In this document: positions 25,582-35,193 of the stretch, one piece after another | How the letters are laid out: the number at the start of each line of letters is the position of its first letter | Numbering within the stretch: position 1 is the stretch's first letter | Assembly (NCBI GenBank): GCA_039586575.1 | Contig: JBDHKD010000006.1 | Location: 17,678-81,677, forward strand | DNA from: G020344215 sp039586575 | Lineage (GTDB): Bacteria > Gemmatimonadota > Gemmatimonadetes > Palauibacterales > KS3-K002 | Reading direction: 5' to 3' | Length of the DNA: 64,000 nucleotides | Position numbers and translations under genes: made by a program | The notes under the pieces: model-generated | What the model was told of the DNA's origin: nothing | Database searches by the model: none | The model's input: the letters and a program-made list of their open reading frames with translations, nothing else

Positions 25582-26399
25582 TCGTAGCTCTCGAACTGGA
25601 CTCGATACTCCCCGCGCTCGATGAACGCGACCACTCGATCCATCAGATAGCGCGAGACGAAGTTGAGCACACCGTTGATCTTTCGATCCCCCGCGAACCC
25701 CGAGTCGCTGGCGTAGGCCTCGAAGTCCGACCCGTACCAATCGAAGATCTTCGACAGATATACCCGACCCCGCTCGAGCTCGAAGCGGTTCAGCCGCGGG
25801 TCATTCAAGAACCTCAGCGCCTGATCGTCGAGCTGCTCGTCCAACCGATCGCCGCGATAAGCTTCCTCGCGCAGCGGCGGACAGCTGAGCGCAGCGTAGA
25901 CGAGCGCGAAGTGAATCCGCGGCTCGTCGTACTTCGCCCGCAGGGTGCCGTGCTCGATGTCATCGAGCGTCATCTCGGCACCCGCCACGCGGTGTCGGAT
26001 GCCGTCGAACACCCCGTCGATGTGCCGGATGGAGTTGCCGGGGAAGCCGAACCTTTTCGGGGCAGTCAACTTCTTCAGGAAGCTACTACCCTCGATCGGG
26101 TAGTGGTCGATGACGGTCTCGAGGGTGTAGGCGTTGTAGGCGTTGATCAAGTAGGCGACCTGTGCGACCTGCGGCCAAGCCGCAAACTCGCTGGCCTCAA
26201 CTCCAGCCACATCTTCGAGGTAGCGGTCGAGACCCTGGCGTCCGACCTTGAGGGCGGCGTAATCAACCCGGCCGTCCTGGACATAGAGAGCGAGCACCGT
26301 GTCGAAGCCCGCGTGATCGAAGTCCTGGGCGACCGCGGCGGACCCGGCGGCCGTCAGCGCCGCGACGGTCAACCCCGGGAAAACTGCGCTGAACCTCAT
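25539..26399 (-). CDS. DUF547 domain-containing exported protein
   Basis: A 286-residue protein with a signal peptide ending at AVAQ. The DUF547 core shows VAYLINAYNAYTLETVIDHYP (about 75-95), the segment IRHIDGVFDGIRHRVAG and the conserved cysteine region HFALVYAALSCPPLREEAY. DUF547 is a widespread exported domain with a possible cysteine-based catalytic site, but no accepted reaction. ATG 26399 is preceded by a GAGG. It lies within a minus-strand run between two Omp85-type genes and overlaps the next gene by 43 nt. Confidence 0.87.
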   Translation of the reverse strand: MRFSAVFPGLTVAALTAAGSAAVAQDFDHAGFDTVLALYVQDGRVDYAALKVGRQGLDRYLEDVAGVEASEFAAWPQVAQVAYLINAYNAYTLETVIDHYPIEGSSFLKKLTAPKRFGFPGNSIRHIDGVFDGIRHRVAGAEMTLDDIEHGTLRAKYDEPRIHFALVYAALSCPPLREEAYRGDRLDEQLDDQALRFLNDPRLNRFELERGRVYLSKIFDWYGSDFEAYASDSGFAGDRKINGVLNFVSRYLMDRVVAFIERGEYRVQFESYDWTLNDQAVAASAR

Positions 26400-26502
26400 C
26401 GCTCGTGCCTCTCGTCGTGAGCTGCGAATCACCCCTGCTCGGCCGCCCCACCGTACCAACCTGGCGAGCGATCACCGGTTCCCGCAATCGCCGGCCCGCT
26501 GA

Positions 26503-28257
26503 TCATTTCAGATGGCGAGCTGCTCCCGTCAACGCGATGTCACGGCTCCGGCCGACCTGCAAGTCGATCAAGCCGGTCTCGAGACGTAGTGGACCCTCGA
26601 CGCGCAGGCTAATGACAAAGTCATCGAAAGTGGTCCGGCCGTCGATCGGGGCGGCAAGCTGTAGCCGGTAACTCACTTGCGAGCCTGATGGGGTGGCGAG
26701 CAGCATACCGACGCCAGCGGATCCCCTGAGCCCGGAATTCACACCGAACAGCGCCTCGTTAGCCCAGACGCGGCCGCCATCCACGAAGGCGACGAGTCCG
26801 AGATCGGCCAAGCGGCCCAGCGAGCCAATAAGGAACTGGTCCTCCAGTCGCACCACGGCGCGGGCTCCACCCGGATAGCGATGGCTATCGTACCCGGCCA
26901 GACCCCACGGTCCACCCAGGGTGAGTTGGAACGGAACGGTCACATCCCAGCCGGCGCTCAGACGACCGTCAAGCTTGATCGTCCGGCCCGGGCTCAGCTG
27001 CCAGATGTTGATCCACTGCAGCGTGCCAAGCACGTCACGCCATTCCCGCTCTTCATAGTCGCGCCGGGCCTCTACGGTCCCTCGGATCAGCGAGAACCAG
27101 TTACCCTGTACCCGCGAGCCGCCATACAGATCGAGCGCGGCGAGCACGTGGCTGTCGCTGGAGCCGAAGGCGGCCGACGCCAAACCGAGCATCAGGTCGG
27201 CCGACGCGCCGATCGCGATGTCTTCCTGCGCCAGCAGGGTCGTCATTCCCTGCTTGCGCACGAAGTCCAGCCCGCGGACCCCAACCAGCAGGTTCAAGCG
27301 CAGAGATTGGCGCGGCCGCAGCGCCAGGTCGCCAAGCCGAGCCACATCTTCACCCAAAGCTTCCAGAGCCAAGGCCGTGGCCGAATCGCGAGGGAAGGCG
27401 GCACCGTAATCCAAATCCTCGTAAGAGACGGTTAACCCGTAGGAGCCGAGCTTCGTAGCGCGCCCGCGCGGTGCCGCCAATACCCGTAACGCTCCACCAC
27501 CCTGCATCCCCACCTGGGTCAGCGGCAGGAACAGCTCACGGCGTCCCTCCGAGTCGCCCAGGAAGTACCCGAACCACCGTTCCCCATAGAGCACCTCCTG
27601 GAAGGCCGCCCACCGGCCCACCAACCCGACGAACGGATAGCCGATCGCCTCACGCAGTATCCAGCCCGGCTCCGTACGGACCGCCAGCAGACTGGCGTCC
27701 CAGCGACTGCCAAGAAACTGCGGATCGAAGAAAGCGCCGCCGACATCCTCGCGACCGGGCCGCGTGACAAACAGAACCTCCACCGCCTTTCCGGTCCCGG
27801 CGACATTCCGCTCCGCCAGGCTGAGCCCGACGATCGACGCCCCACCACCCAGCTGCAGCCGCGGGTCGATGCGCAACGACCAGTCATCCTGCGTCGTCAC
27901 CGTCACATCGTAGTCACCGTCGCGCCGACGCTCCGCCTCCACCATCGCCGATTGGATGAAGAGATACCCGCGCAGCAACCGCTCGCTCTCTTCCAACCGC
28001 AGGCGATCGAAGCAGTCACCTTCGCGGAAGAGCAGCTCCCTACGGATGACACCCTCATTGGTCTCTGCATGCAGCCAGTTAGCCGCATCATAGAACTTCG
28101 ACATCACACCGTTCGAGGTCTCACCGAAAACCCTTTCGTTGTGTATGTCGATGCTCGCTATGCGCCCGTCCTCACACGCACCCCTGCCCTGTGCCCAAGC
28201 GACAGGCGCGATGGCCAGCGTGGCCACGCTCGCTACGAGGAGCGGGAACTGTTTCAC
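26503..28257 (-). CDS. Omp85-family (BamA/TamA-like) outer-membrane protein
   Basis: A 584-residue protein with a signal peptide (LVASVATLAIAPVAWA). One POTRA-like domain follows (IASIDIHNERVFGE; VIRRELLFREGDCFDRLRLEESERLLRGYLFIQ), then a barrel with repeated amphipathic strands and the segment GGPWGLAGYDSHRYPGGARAVVRLE, which corresponds to the Omp85 GG-x-x-x-VRGY motif. A single POTRA domain suggests a TpsB or specialised assembly role rather than BamA itself, which has five. GTG 28257 gives the signal peptide directly. It follows the RemA-like gene on the same strand by 59 nt. Confidence 0.8.
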   Translation of the reverse strand: MKQFPLLVASVATLAIAPVAWAQGRGACEDGRIASIDIHNERVFGETSNGVMSKFYDAANWLHAETNEGVIRRELLFREGDCFDRLRLEESERLLRGYLFIQSAMVEAERRRDGDYDVTVTTQDDWSLRIDPRLQLGGGASIVGLSLAERNVAGTGKAVEVLFVTRPGREDVGGAFFDPQFLGSRWDASLLAVRTEPGWILREAIGYPFVGLVGRWAAFQEVLYGERWFGYFLGDSEGRRELFLPLTQVGMQGGGALRVLAAPRGRATKLGSYGLTVSYEDLDYGAAFPRDSATALALEALGEDVARLGDLALRPRQSLRLNLLVGVRGLDFVRKQGMTTLLAQEDIAIGASADLMLGLASAAFGSSDSHVLAALDLYGGSRVQGNWFSLIRGTVEARRDYEEREWRDVLGTLQWINIWQLSPGRTIKLDGRLSAGWDVTVPFQLTLGGPWGLAGYDSHRYPGGARAVVRLEDQFLIGSLGRLADLGLVAFVDGGRVWANEALFGVNSGLRGSAGVGMLLATPSGSQVSYRLQLAAPIDGRTTFDDFVISLRVEGPLRLETGLIDLQVGRSRDIALTGAARHLK

Positions 28258-28316
28258 ACTCGCGGAGTTGAAGGAAGGTTACACTCTCGAGGTAGTCGGC
28301 TTCCGCAACCTCTCAT

Positions 28317-28718
28317 TCAATCGGTTGACCCAAAGAGATCCTCTTGGCCCGGATCGTCCGACTCATGCCCCACGAGATACCGGATGCGGTCCTCCCAACG
28401 CCCCACATCCATACCACCCTCGTGAAGCAGCATCCGCCTCAACACGGGGCTCAACACCGACAGATCCTCCAGCAGATCCGCCGCCGCCGAGCGTAGCTCC
28501 ACCAGCTTGAATTCCTCATCGCTCGATGCTCCCATGTCGCGGCGAATCGCCTCCTCCGAACGCGACGCGACGATAGGGTCATCCATCGTCGCCACGTAAA
28601 CCTGCGTCCGGCGGCCGGGGCCGCGATCGTCTTCGATGGGCACGAGACCGACAATCTGCTCCGATCGCCAGTATTTCCCATACCCCAGATAGACCAGCCG
28701 GTTCGCCTTGATCTCCAC
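28317..28718 (-). CDS. RemA/DUF370-like regulator with C-terminal extension (tentative)
   Basis: A 133-residue protein. Its first 65 residues (NRLVYLGYGKYWRSEQIVGLVP, then GRRTQVYVATMDDPIVASRSEEAI) track the RemA pattern: a glycine-rich opening strand, 'I-x-x-V-P', a GRRT turn and a valine-rich strand ending in ILS-like residues. RemA proteins in Firmicutes are DNA-binding activators of matrix genes. The helical C-terminal half (ELRSAAADLLEDLSVLSPVLRRML) is not part of RemA. GTG 28718 follows GGGAGG by 6 nt. It heads a minus-strand run of outer-membrane genes. No database check was possible; the similarity is by eye. Confidence 0.55.
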   Translation of the reverse strand: MEIKANRLVYLGYGKYWRSEQIVGLVPIEDDRGPGRRTQVYVATMDDPIVASRSEEAIRRDMGASSDEEFKLVELRSAAADLLEDLSVLSPVLRRMLLHEGGMDVGRWEDRIRYLVGHESDDPGQEDLFGSTD

Positions 28719-28758
28719 AATCGCCTCCCGCTCGGGGCTCAGGTCAGGGCAACGCCTA

Positions 28759-28787
28759 ATCTTCGGCCGCCAGTTTACAGCGGTCAA
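28759..28787 (-). promoter_or_regulatory. Possible promoter of the RemA-like gene
   Basis: On the minus strand, TTGACC (28782-28787) and GAAGAT (28759-28764) are 17 nt apart, about 35 nt before the GTG start. The -10 is poor. Confidence 0.4.
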
Positions 28788-28843
28788 GAAAGAGCGGCAC
28801 GCCGACCCACCCCGCCGCCCCGAACCCCACCCCTGCCCCCCGG

Positions 28844-28873
28844 TTGACATATAGATATTGATATATATATTAT
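28844..28873 (+). promoter_or_regulatory. Promoter with ArsR-type operator
   Basis: TTGACA (28844-28849) is followed by TATATT (28866-28871) at 16 nt, or TATTAT (28868-28873) at 18 nt. Between them lies a 10-2-10 inverted repeat, ATATAGATAT-TG-ATATATATAT (28849-28870), with one mismatch. The AT-rich patch is striking in this high-GC sequence. A repressor here would block RNA polymerase directly. The ArsR-type gene starts 25 nt downstream, so autoregulation is likely. Confidence 0.75.
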
Positions 28874-28894
28874 GGAGCATATTTGGAGGTGCTT

Positions 28895-29200
28895 ATGAAG
28901 CCCAGGTCGCAGAATCTCTCCGCCGATGCCGCTCGCCAGGCCGCTGCCATGCTCAAGTGCATCGGACACCCGGTCCGCCTCCTGATCATCGAGCTGCTGG
29001 ACCGTAGTGGCGAACTGAACGTCACGGCGATTCACGAGGCGCTGGGCATCGAGCAGGCCGTTGCCTCTCAGCACCTGAACCTCATGCGTGACAAGGGGAT
29101 CCTCGGCGGGCGTCGTGACGGCGTGAACGTCTACTACCGGATCCTCGATCCGAGGGTCACCAAGGTGATCGATTGCATACACGACCATTGCGAGCTGTAG
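28895..29200 (+). CDS. ArsR/SmtB-family transcriptional repressor
   Basis: A 101-residue winged-helix repressor: LKCIGHPVRLLIIELL, then the recognition helix IEQAVASQHLNLMRDKGIL and the wing RRDGVNVYYRILDP. It contains cysteines in LKC near residue 29 and two in the C-terminal DCIHDHCEL. It lacks the ELCVCDL box of arsenic sensors. The one early plus late cysteine layout resembles the sulfide/persulfide sensors BigR, SqrR and YgaV; metal sensing is the alternative. ATG 28895 has TGGAGGT 4 nt upstream. An operator lies in its promoter, and an RND efflux operon follows in the same direction. Confidence 0.9.
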   Translation: MKPRSQNLSADAARQAAAMLKCIGHPVRLLIIELLDRSGELNVTAIHEALGIEQAVASQHLNLMRDKGILGGRRDGVNVYYRILDPRVTKVIDCIHDHCEL

Positions 29201-29234
29201 GTGGCCTTTCATTTCAGCCCGAACATATGAGCAC

Positions 29235-30596
29235 ATGTATACGCTAATGAAAACCGTTCCGGCTTCACTCCTGGCTCTGGCGATCTTGGTGACACCCGTC
29301 TTGGCGCAGGACGAAGGGCTGGCGGGTAACGCCACGCGGCCACTGACCCTGGCGGAGGCGGTGAGCGAGGCCTTGGCGGGGAACCCGGAGCTGAACATCG
29401 CGCTGGCGCGGGCCGACATGGCGGGCGCCGAGGGTAAGAAGGCGGCCTCGCCGTTGTGGCCCTGGGTCGACGTTGGAACCGGATACACGCGGTCGGTGGA
29501 TCCGGTATTCGTTTTCGGCACCAAGCTCCGCCAGGGGACGTTCGGACCCGGTGATCTGGACTTCGAGGTGCTGAACAACCCCGACGCGATCGGCGACTGG
29601 TCGGCGTACGCGTCGATCCGTTGGAGTCTGCTCGACCCGGGGATTTGGGCCGGTCGCTCGTCGGCCAAGCGCCAGGCCGAGGCCGCCGCCTGGTCGGCAG
29701 TACGTGCGCGCGAGGCGACGGTGTTGATGACTCATCTGCACTACTACCGCGCGCTGGCGGCGGGCGCGCAGCTGGCGGCCGCCCGAACGGCGGTGGAGGC
29801 GAGAGAGGCGACTCGGGATCTGTTGCGGAGGCGGAACGAGCGGGGCTTGCTCACCGACGCGGACCTGCTGCAGGCGGAGGCGGAGCTGGCGGCGGCGCTG
29901 GCACAGGAGGTCGAAGCGGAGCGCGGTCGGCTGGACGCGCTTCAGGATCTGGGACGTCACCTGGGCTGGAGCCCTGACACCCTGCCGCTGCCCGTCGGTT
30001 CGCTACCCGAGCCGGTCCTGGTCGAGGATAAGAGGTTCGATCCGCAGCAGCGTGCCGATGTTAGGGCGCGCGGCGCTGCGGTGGAAGCCGCCGAAGCGGC
30101 GCGAACTCGCGCCAGCTTGGCCTATATCCCGGCCGTCGATGTCTTCGGCCAGTACGGAACGCACAGCACGGACGCGTTCTCGTTCGATGCCAACAACTGG
30201 ACCGTTGGTGTCGCACTCCGCTGGGGCATCTTCAACGGTTTCGGCCGGGCGGCCGACCTGGAGCAGGCGAGGCTGCGGCGGCGTGTGGCCCGCATCGAGT
30301 ACGATAAGGCGCTGCGCGACGCAGCGAGCGAGCTCGACCAAACGGAGCGCGCAGTCCGTAGCGCGCGCCGGCAAATCGAGGCCACGCGCGCGGCCGAAGC
30401 GGCAGCCGAGCGAGGTCGTGAACTGATGCGCAGGCGCTTCGAGGAAGGCCTGGCCACGGCTGCCGATCTGCTGCAAGCGGAGTCGCGGGCGACCGCGATG
30501 CGCGAGCGGGCAATCACGGCTCTGGCGAACTACCACATGGCTGTCGCGCAACTCGAATTCGTGCGTTCGCAAACCAACTTTGAGGATCAGCGATGA
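29235..30596 (+). CDS. TolC-family outer-membrane efflux protein
   Basis: A 453-residue outer-membrane channel component. A signal peptide ends near VLAQ. Two OEP repeats follow, each helical with alanine-rich coiled coils; the conserved segments are LTLAEAVSEALAGNPEL and the RRRFEEGLATAADLLQAES repeat. It should trimerise with the adaptor and pump encoded next. ATG 29247 (MKTVPASL) is an alternative that leaves the signal peptide intact. The stop overlaps the adaptor start (ATGA). Confidence 0.93.
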   Translation: MYTLMKTVPASLLALAILVTPVLAQDEGLAGNATRPLTLAEAVSEALAGNPELNIALARADMAGAEGKKAASPLWPWVDVGTGYTRSVDPVFVFGTKLRQGTFGPGDLDFEVLNNPDAIGDWSAYASIRWSLLDPGIWAGRSSAKRQAEAAAWSAVRAREATVLMTHLHYYRALAAGAQLAAARTAVEAREATRDLLRRRNERGLLTDADLLQAEAELAAALAQEVEAERGRLDALQDLGRHLGWSPDTLPLPVGSLPEPVLVEDKRFDPQQRADVRARGAAVEAAEAARTRASLAYIPAVDVFGQYGTHSTDAFSFDANNWTVGVALRWGIFNGFGRAADLEQARLRRRVARIEYDKALRDAASELDQTERAVRSARRQIEATRAAEAAAERGRELMRRRFEEGLATAADLLQAESRATAMRERAITALANYHMAVAQLEFVRSQTNFEDQR

Positions 30597-31678
30597 AGTG
30601 GATCAGCGGAACTCTTGGACTTACCGCCGTGCTGGCCGTAGCGGCGTGCGGCGGCGAGCCGGGCGAGCTCAACCCGAGCTCTACTCCGGTGGACGTGGCT
30701 GCGTCGACACCGGTGACCTCGCGGGGACTGATCACGGCGCCGGGAACGGTCGTGGCCGAGGAGGAGGCCCAGTTGGCGACGCGAGCCAGCGGGCGGATCA
30801 GTCGCGTATACGTCGATATTGGCGCTACGGTCGCGGCTGGCGATCCGCTGGTCGCGCTGAATAGCGACGAGATCGACGCCCGGATCGGGAGTGCCGAGGC
30901 GGCGGCGGAACTCGCCCGCCAGTGGTACAGCCGGATCGCGGCGCTCGAGGAAGACGGCGCGGCAACCGCACAGGAACTCGACGATGCCAACGCCCGACTG
31001 GAGATGGCCGAGGCGGCGCTGCGAGACGTCCGGGCGCAGCGCGACTACGTCATCCTGCGTGCCCCGTTCCCCGGCGTGATCACCGAGCGCCGGGCCGATA
31101 CCGGCGACCTCGCGATGCCCGGCGTACCTCTCCTCAAGATCATTGGATCGGGAGGCATCAAGATCGAGGCCGACTTGCCCGCCGACCTGGCGGGACAGCT
31201 CCGAGTCGGCGACCGCATCGGTATCCACCGGCCCGAATCAGCGGAGCGCTTCGCCGCTCATATCACCCGATTGGTGCCGGCCGTAGAGCGAGCCAGCCGC
31301 CGCTTCCGAGTCGAGGCGCATTTCGATGCCGATTCGACGGGGCTGCCGGCCATCCCTACGGGAACGTTCGTGCGGGTCGAGCTGAGCGAGCGATCCGCAA
31401 CCACACGGTGGATCCCGGCCGACGTCGTCGTGAGTCGCGGGCAGCTGACCGGCGTGTTCGTCGTGGAAGGCAGCGAGCTGCGACTGCGCTGGATCCGCCT
31501 CGGCCAGCGCTTCGGCGAGGCGGTCGAGATGCTCGCCGGACCCGACGGCGAGCCGCTTCTGGTGCGCGACCCGGCGCCGACCCTGGTGGACGGACAGCCC
31601 ACCGGCCGGGTTCAGCGCCGCGCCTGGCAGCCACCGCTCGCCGGGCTGCGGACCGTTAGCCGGGAGGGCGAGCGATGA
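30593..31678 (+). CDS. RND efflux periplasmic adaptor lipoprotein (HlyD family)
   Basis: A 361-residue membrane-fusion protein with lipobox VAAC. The lipoyl-like half-motifs (VVAEEEAQLATRASGRISRVYVDIGATVAAGDPLVALN and DYVILRAPFPGVITERRADTGD) flank an alpha-helical hairpin with coiled-coil heptads, as in AcrA. It links the RND pump to the TolC channel. It is joined by ATGA overlaps to both neighbours, so the three are made together. Confidence 0.94.
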   Translation: MKWISGTLGLTAVLAVAACGGEPGELNPSSTPVDVAASTPVTSRGLITAPGTVVAEEEAQLATRASGRISRVYVDIGATVAAGDPLVALNSDEIDARIGSAEAAAELARQWYSRIAALEEDGAATAQELDDANARLEMAEAALRDVRAQRDYVILRAPFPGVITERRADTGDLAMPGVPLLKIIGSGGIKIEADLPADLAGQLRVGDRIGIHRPESAERFAAHITRLVPAVERASRRFRVEAHFDADSTGLPAIPTGTFVRVELSERSATTRWIPADVVVSRGQLTGVFVVEGSELRLRWIRLGQRFGEAVEMLAGPDGEPLLVRDPAPTLVDGQPTGRVQRRAWQPPLAGLRTVSREGER

Positions 31679-34600
31679 GCAGCGATTTCGCCGGTAGACT
31701 AGCCGACGCCTTCCTGGTCTCGAAGCTCACGCCGCTGTTGCTCGCAGGAGCGCTGGCGCTCGGGCTTTACACCGTCGTCACGCTGCCCAGCGAGGAGGAG
31801 CCGCAGATCATCGTTCCCCTGGCCGACATCTACCTGCCGATGCCGGGCGCTGTGCCGGAGGAGATCGAGAACCGGCTGCTGATCCCAATGGAGAACGTTC
31901 TCTCCGGCATCGAAGGCGTCGAGTACATCTACAGCCATGCGCAGCCGGGTTTCGGCCTGGTCACCGTACGCTACGAAGTCGGCCGCGACATGGAAGAGAG
32001 CCTGGTCCAGTTGTACACGACGATGATCAGGTACGCCGACCGCATGCCACCGGGCTTCAGCATGCCGCTGGTCAAGACGGTAACCATCGATGACGTACCG
32101 TTCTTCACCGTCACGTTGACCGGCGAGGACTACGATCACACGGCGCTGCGGGCAATCGCGGACGAGTTGCGGGTAGCGCTCGAGGCCGTGCCCGAGGTGC
32201 GCGATGTGTCGGTCATCGGCGGCTACCCGCGCGAGATCCGGGTGGAGCTTTCACCCGAGCGGATGGCCGCCTATGGCGTCGACCCGTTGATCATCGCCCA
32301 GCGTCTGCGCCAGGCCAATTTGAACGTCGATGCCGGCGAGTACACGAGGGGCGGCGAGGTCGTTCGCGTTACGGCCGGCCCCTTCCTGAGCTCGGCCCGC
32401 GACGTCGAGTCCGTCGTTCTCGACGTGCGTGACGGAGCGCTGGTCCAGGTGTCCGACGTGGCCGAGGTGATCGACGGCCCCCAGGAGGTAGGCACCTACA
32501 CGTTCCACGGCACGCCCGGCGCACCGCTCGAACCGATGGTGACGATAGCCGTCGCCAAGCGACCCGGTGCCGACGCCACCCAGCTGGGCCGCGCCCTGGA
32601 GTCGAAGACCGATGCCTTGCACGGACGCGTCGTCCCCAGCGACGTCGAGGTCCACACGACGCGCAACTACGGCGAGACGGCCCGCGAGAAGGTGACCACG
32701 CTGAAGGAGCACCTGCTATTGGCAATCCTGGCGGTGGGCCTCGTCGTGGCGGTGGCGATGGGGTGGCGGAGCGCGGTGATCGTGATGATCTCCGTACCCA
32801 TCACCTTCGCGCTCACCCTGTTCGTCTATCAGTTCTTCGGCTACACGCTGAACCGTGTGACCCTGTTCGCGTTGATCTTCGTGACCGGGATCGTGATTGA
32901 CGACTCGATCATCGTGGCGGAGAACATGGAGCGGCACTTCGCGATGCGGGATCGACCGCTGCGCGCCGCCGCGCGCGCCGCCGTCAACGAGGTCGGCAAC
33001 CCGACCATCCTGGCGACGCTCACGGTGATCGCCGCCGTGCTGCCGATGCTCTTCGTCTCGGGCCTCATGGGTCCCTACATGAGCCCCATGCCCATCGGGG
33101 CCACGGTGGCCATGCTCTTCTCGCTCGCCGTCGCCCTGATCGGCACGCCCTGGCTGGCCTACCGCCTGCTGCGCGGCAGTCACGCCGAGAAGGAGGCGCC
33201 CGCCTACGTGCTGGAGGAGACACGCATCTACAAGGCCTATCGCAAGGTGATGGACCCGCTGCTCCGCCGGCCGCTCTGGATGTGGGCTATGCTGGGGACG
33301 GTGACGGTGCTGTTGCTGGGTGCGACGGCGATGTTCTTCACGCGCTCCGTGTCGGTGAAGATGCTCCCGTTCGACGACAAGAACGAGATGCAGATCATCG
33401 TCGACATGCCCGAGCGGACTCCGCTCGAGACGACAGTCGCCGTGACACAGGACATGGTGCGCGAGTTGGAGGCGATACCCGAGATCGCCGATGTTCAGCT
33501 CTACGCGGGCACCGCCGCGCCGTTCAACTTCAACGGCATGATCCGCCACTACTACTTGCGGCGTGGCTCGAACGTCGCCGACATCCAGGTGAACCTCGTA
33601 CACAAATCGCAGCGCGGCGACCAGAGCCACGACATCGCCAAGCGGATCCGGCCCCTCGTCGAAGAAGTGGCCCGACGTTCGGGCTCTGGGGCACGCGTGA
33701 AGGTCGTGGAGGTCCCGCCCGGGCCGCCGGTGCTATCCACGCTGGTCGCCGAGATCTACGGGCCCGATGCCAGGTCGCAGCGGGATGTCGCTCAGCAGGT
33801 GCGTGAACGGTTCGCCGAGCATCCCAGCGTCGTCGACATCGACTGGTCGCTCACGGAGCCGCAGCGCGAGATCCGGCTCCAGGTCGATGAGCAGAAAGCC
33901 GCGCTGAGCGGCATCGCCAAGGCCTCGATCGTCCAGGCGACGCACATGGCCCTCGGCGGGTCCGTCGTCACTCACCTGTCCGAGCCGACGGCGCGGACGC
34001 TCGTGCCGGTCAGGGTGCGAGTGACCGAGGGCGATCGCTCCGGCGTCGACCGACTAGGCGCCCTGCACATCGCCTCGCTGGCGGGGCAGCTCGTGCCGCT
34101 CAGCGAACTGGTCAACCTCGAACTCGAGGAGGTGCCACAGGTCATCGACCGGAAGAACGGTCAGCGTGTGATCTATGTGACGGCCGAAGTCGCCGGCGCG
34201 GCGGAGAGCCCGGTCTACGCGATCCTCGACCTGCAGGACCGGATCGCCGAGATCGAGTTGCCGTCAGGTGCCAAACTCGGCCAACTCTACACGCGGCAGC
34301 CCGGCGCCGTCGAACAGCCCGTCATGAAGTGGGACGGCGAGTGGCAGGTCACCTACGAGGTCTTCCGCGACCTGGGGATCGCCTTCGCCGGGGCGCTCCT
34401 GCTGATCTACGTCCTCATCGTCGCCTGGTTCGGCTCCTTTATCGCGCCACTGGTGATGATGACGGCGATCCCGCTCACCCTGGTCGGCATCGCACCGGGC
34501 CATCTCATCTTCGGCGCATTCTTCACCGCAACCTCGATGATCGGCATGATCGCGCTGGCCGGGATCATGGTGCGCAACGGGATCCTGCTGATCGACTATC

Positions 34601-34866
34601 TGGAAGCCCGACGTTCCGCCGGCATCGCCCTCGAGCAGGCGGTCATCGAGGCCGGGGCGGTACGCACCCGTCCCATCGCGCTGACCGCCGGAACCGTCGT
34701 GATCGGCGCCATCGTCATCCTCTTCGACCCCATCTTCGAGGGCCTGGCAGTATCCCTGATCACGGGTGCCTTGGCTTCCACCATCCTGACCCTGGTCGTC
34801 GTACCCAGCATCTACTTCCTGGTCCACCGCCAGCGCACAGGCCAGACCACGCCGGAGAAGAACTAA
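31675..34866 (+). CDS. RND-family efflux permease (AcrB/MdtB type)
   Basis: A 1063-residue pump with twelve expected transmembrane segments and two large periplasmic loops. The proton-relay aspartates are present in TM4 (IFVTGIVIDDSIIVAENMERHF), as in AcrB and hydrophobe exporters. The metal-exporting CusA/CzcA pattern around that helix is different, so organic or amphiphilic substrates are more likely than metal ions. Four residues of periplasmic-loop detail are not enough to name the substrate. It is coupled by ATGA to the adaptor. Confidence 0.94.
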   Translation: MSSDFAGRLADAFLVSKLTPLLLAGALALGLYTVVTLPSEEEPQIIVPLADIYLPMPGAVPEEIENRLLIPMENVLSGIEGVEYIYSHAQPGFGLVTVRYEVGRDMEESLVQLYTTMIRYADRMPPGFSMPLVKTVTIDDVPFFTVTLTGEDYDHTALRAIADELRVALEAVPEVRDVSVIGGYPREIRVELSPERMAAYGVDPLIIAQRLRQANLNVDAGEYTRGGEVVRVTAGPFLSSARDVESVVLDVRDGALVQVSDVAEVIDGPQEVGTYTFHGTPGAPLEPMVTIAVAKRPGADATQLGRALESKTDALHGRVVPSDVEVHTTRNYGETAREKVTTLKEHLLLAILAVGLVVAVAMGWRSAVIVMISVPITFALTLFVYQFFGYTLNRVTLFALIFVTGIVIDDSIIVAENMERHFAMRDRPLRAAARAAVNEVGNPTILATLTVIAAVLPMLFVSGLMGPYMSPMPIGATVAMLFSLAVALIGTPWLAYRLLRGSHAEKEAPAYVLEETRIYKAYRKVMDPLLRRPLWMWAMLGTVTVLLLGATAMFFTRSVSVKMLPFDDKNEMQIIVDMPERTPLETTVAVTQDMVRELEAIPEIADVQLYAGTAAPFNFNGMIRHYYLRRGSNVADIQVNLVHKSQRGDQSHDIAKRIRPLVEEVARRSGSGARVKVVEVPPGPPVLSTLVAEIYGPDARSQRDVAQQVRERFAEHPSVVDIDWSLTEPQREIRLQVDEQKAALSGIAKASIVQATHMALGGSVVTHLSEPTARTLVPVRVRVTEGDRSGVDRLGALHIASLAGQLVPLSELVNLELEEVPQVIDRKNGQRVIYVTAEVAGAAESPVYAILDLQDRIAEIELPSGAKLGQLYTRQPGAVEQPVMKWDGEWQVTYEVFRDLGIAFAGALLLIYVLIVAWFGSFIAPLVMMTAIPLTLVGIAPGHLIFGAFFTATSMIGMIALAGIMVRNGILLIDYLEARRSAGIALEQAVIEAGAVRTRPIALTAGTVVIGAIVILFDPIFEGLAVSLITGALASTILTLVVVPSIYFLVHRQRTGQTTPEKN

Positions 34867-34867
34867 A

Positions 34868-35179
34868 ATGAAACTCGTGCTGTTGATGTATCTGGAGGGT
34901 GACGAGAGGTGCGTGAACCGACTGCTCAGCGAGCAGCAGATCGCCGCCTTCAGTCGATTGCCGATGGAAGGGCACGGGCCTGGGAGCGCCACCGGATGGA
35001 CCGGAGCGATCCAACCCTATCACTCGCAGATCGTCATGGCCATCCTGCCGGACGAGCAGGCCGCGGGCCTACTAGAGGCCGTCGCCGCCTGCACCGGCGT
35101 CGAGGACCCGCGCCACCCGATCAAAGCCGCAACCCTGGACGTCGAAGCGTTCGCCTGTTGTGAGCTCGACAAACCCTAA
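34868..35179 (+). CDS. Small PII-like protein (DUF3240-like) of the efflux operon
   Basis: A 103-residue soluble protein starting one nucleotide after the pump stop. The beginning KLVLLMYLEGDERCVNRLL, the later QIVMAILPDEQAAGLLEAVAA and HPIKAATLDVEAFACCEL have the beta-alpha-beta spacing of PII-like ferredoxin folds. DUF3240 proteins of this size are found beside RND pumps. A CC pair near the C-terminus and one earlier cysteine could bind metal or react with thiols. The assignment is by pattern and size only. It may report on or gate the pump. Confidence 0.6.
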   Translation: MKLVLLMYLEGDERCVNRLLSEQQIAAFSRLPMEGHGPGSATGWTGAIQPYHSQIVMAILPDEQAAGLLEAVAACTGVEDPRHPIKAATLDVEAFACCELDKP

Positions 35180-35193
35180 CATGGTGAGACAAA

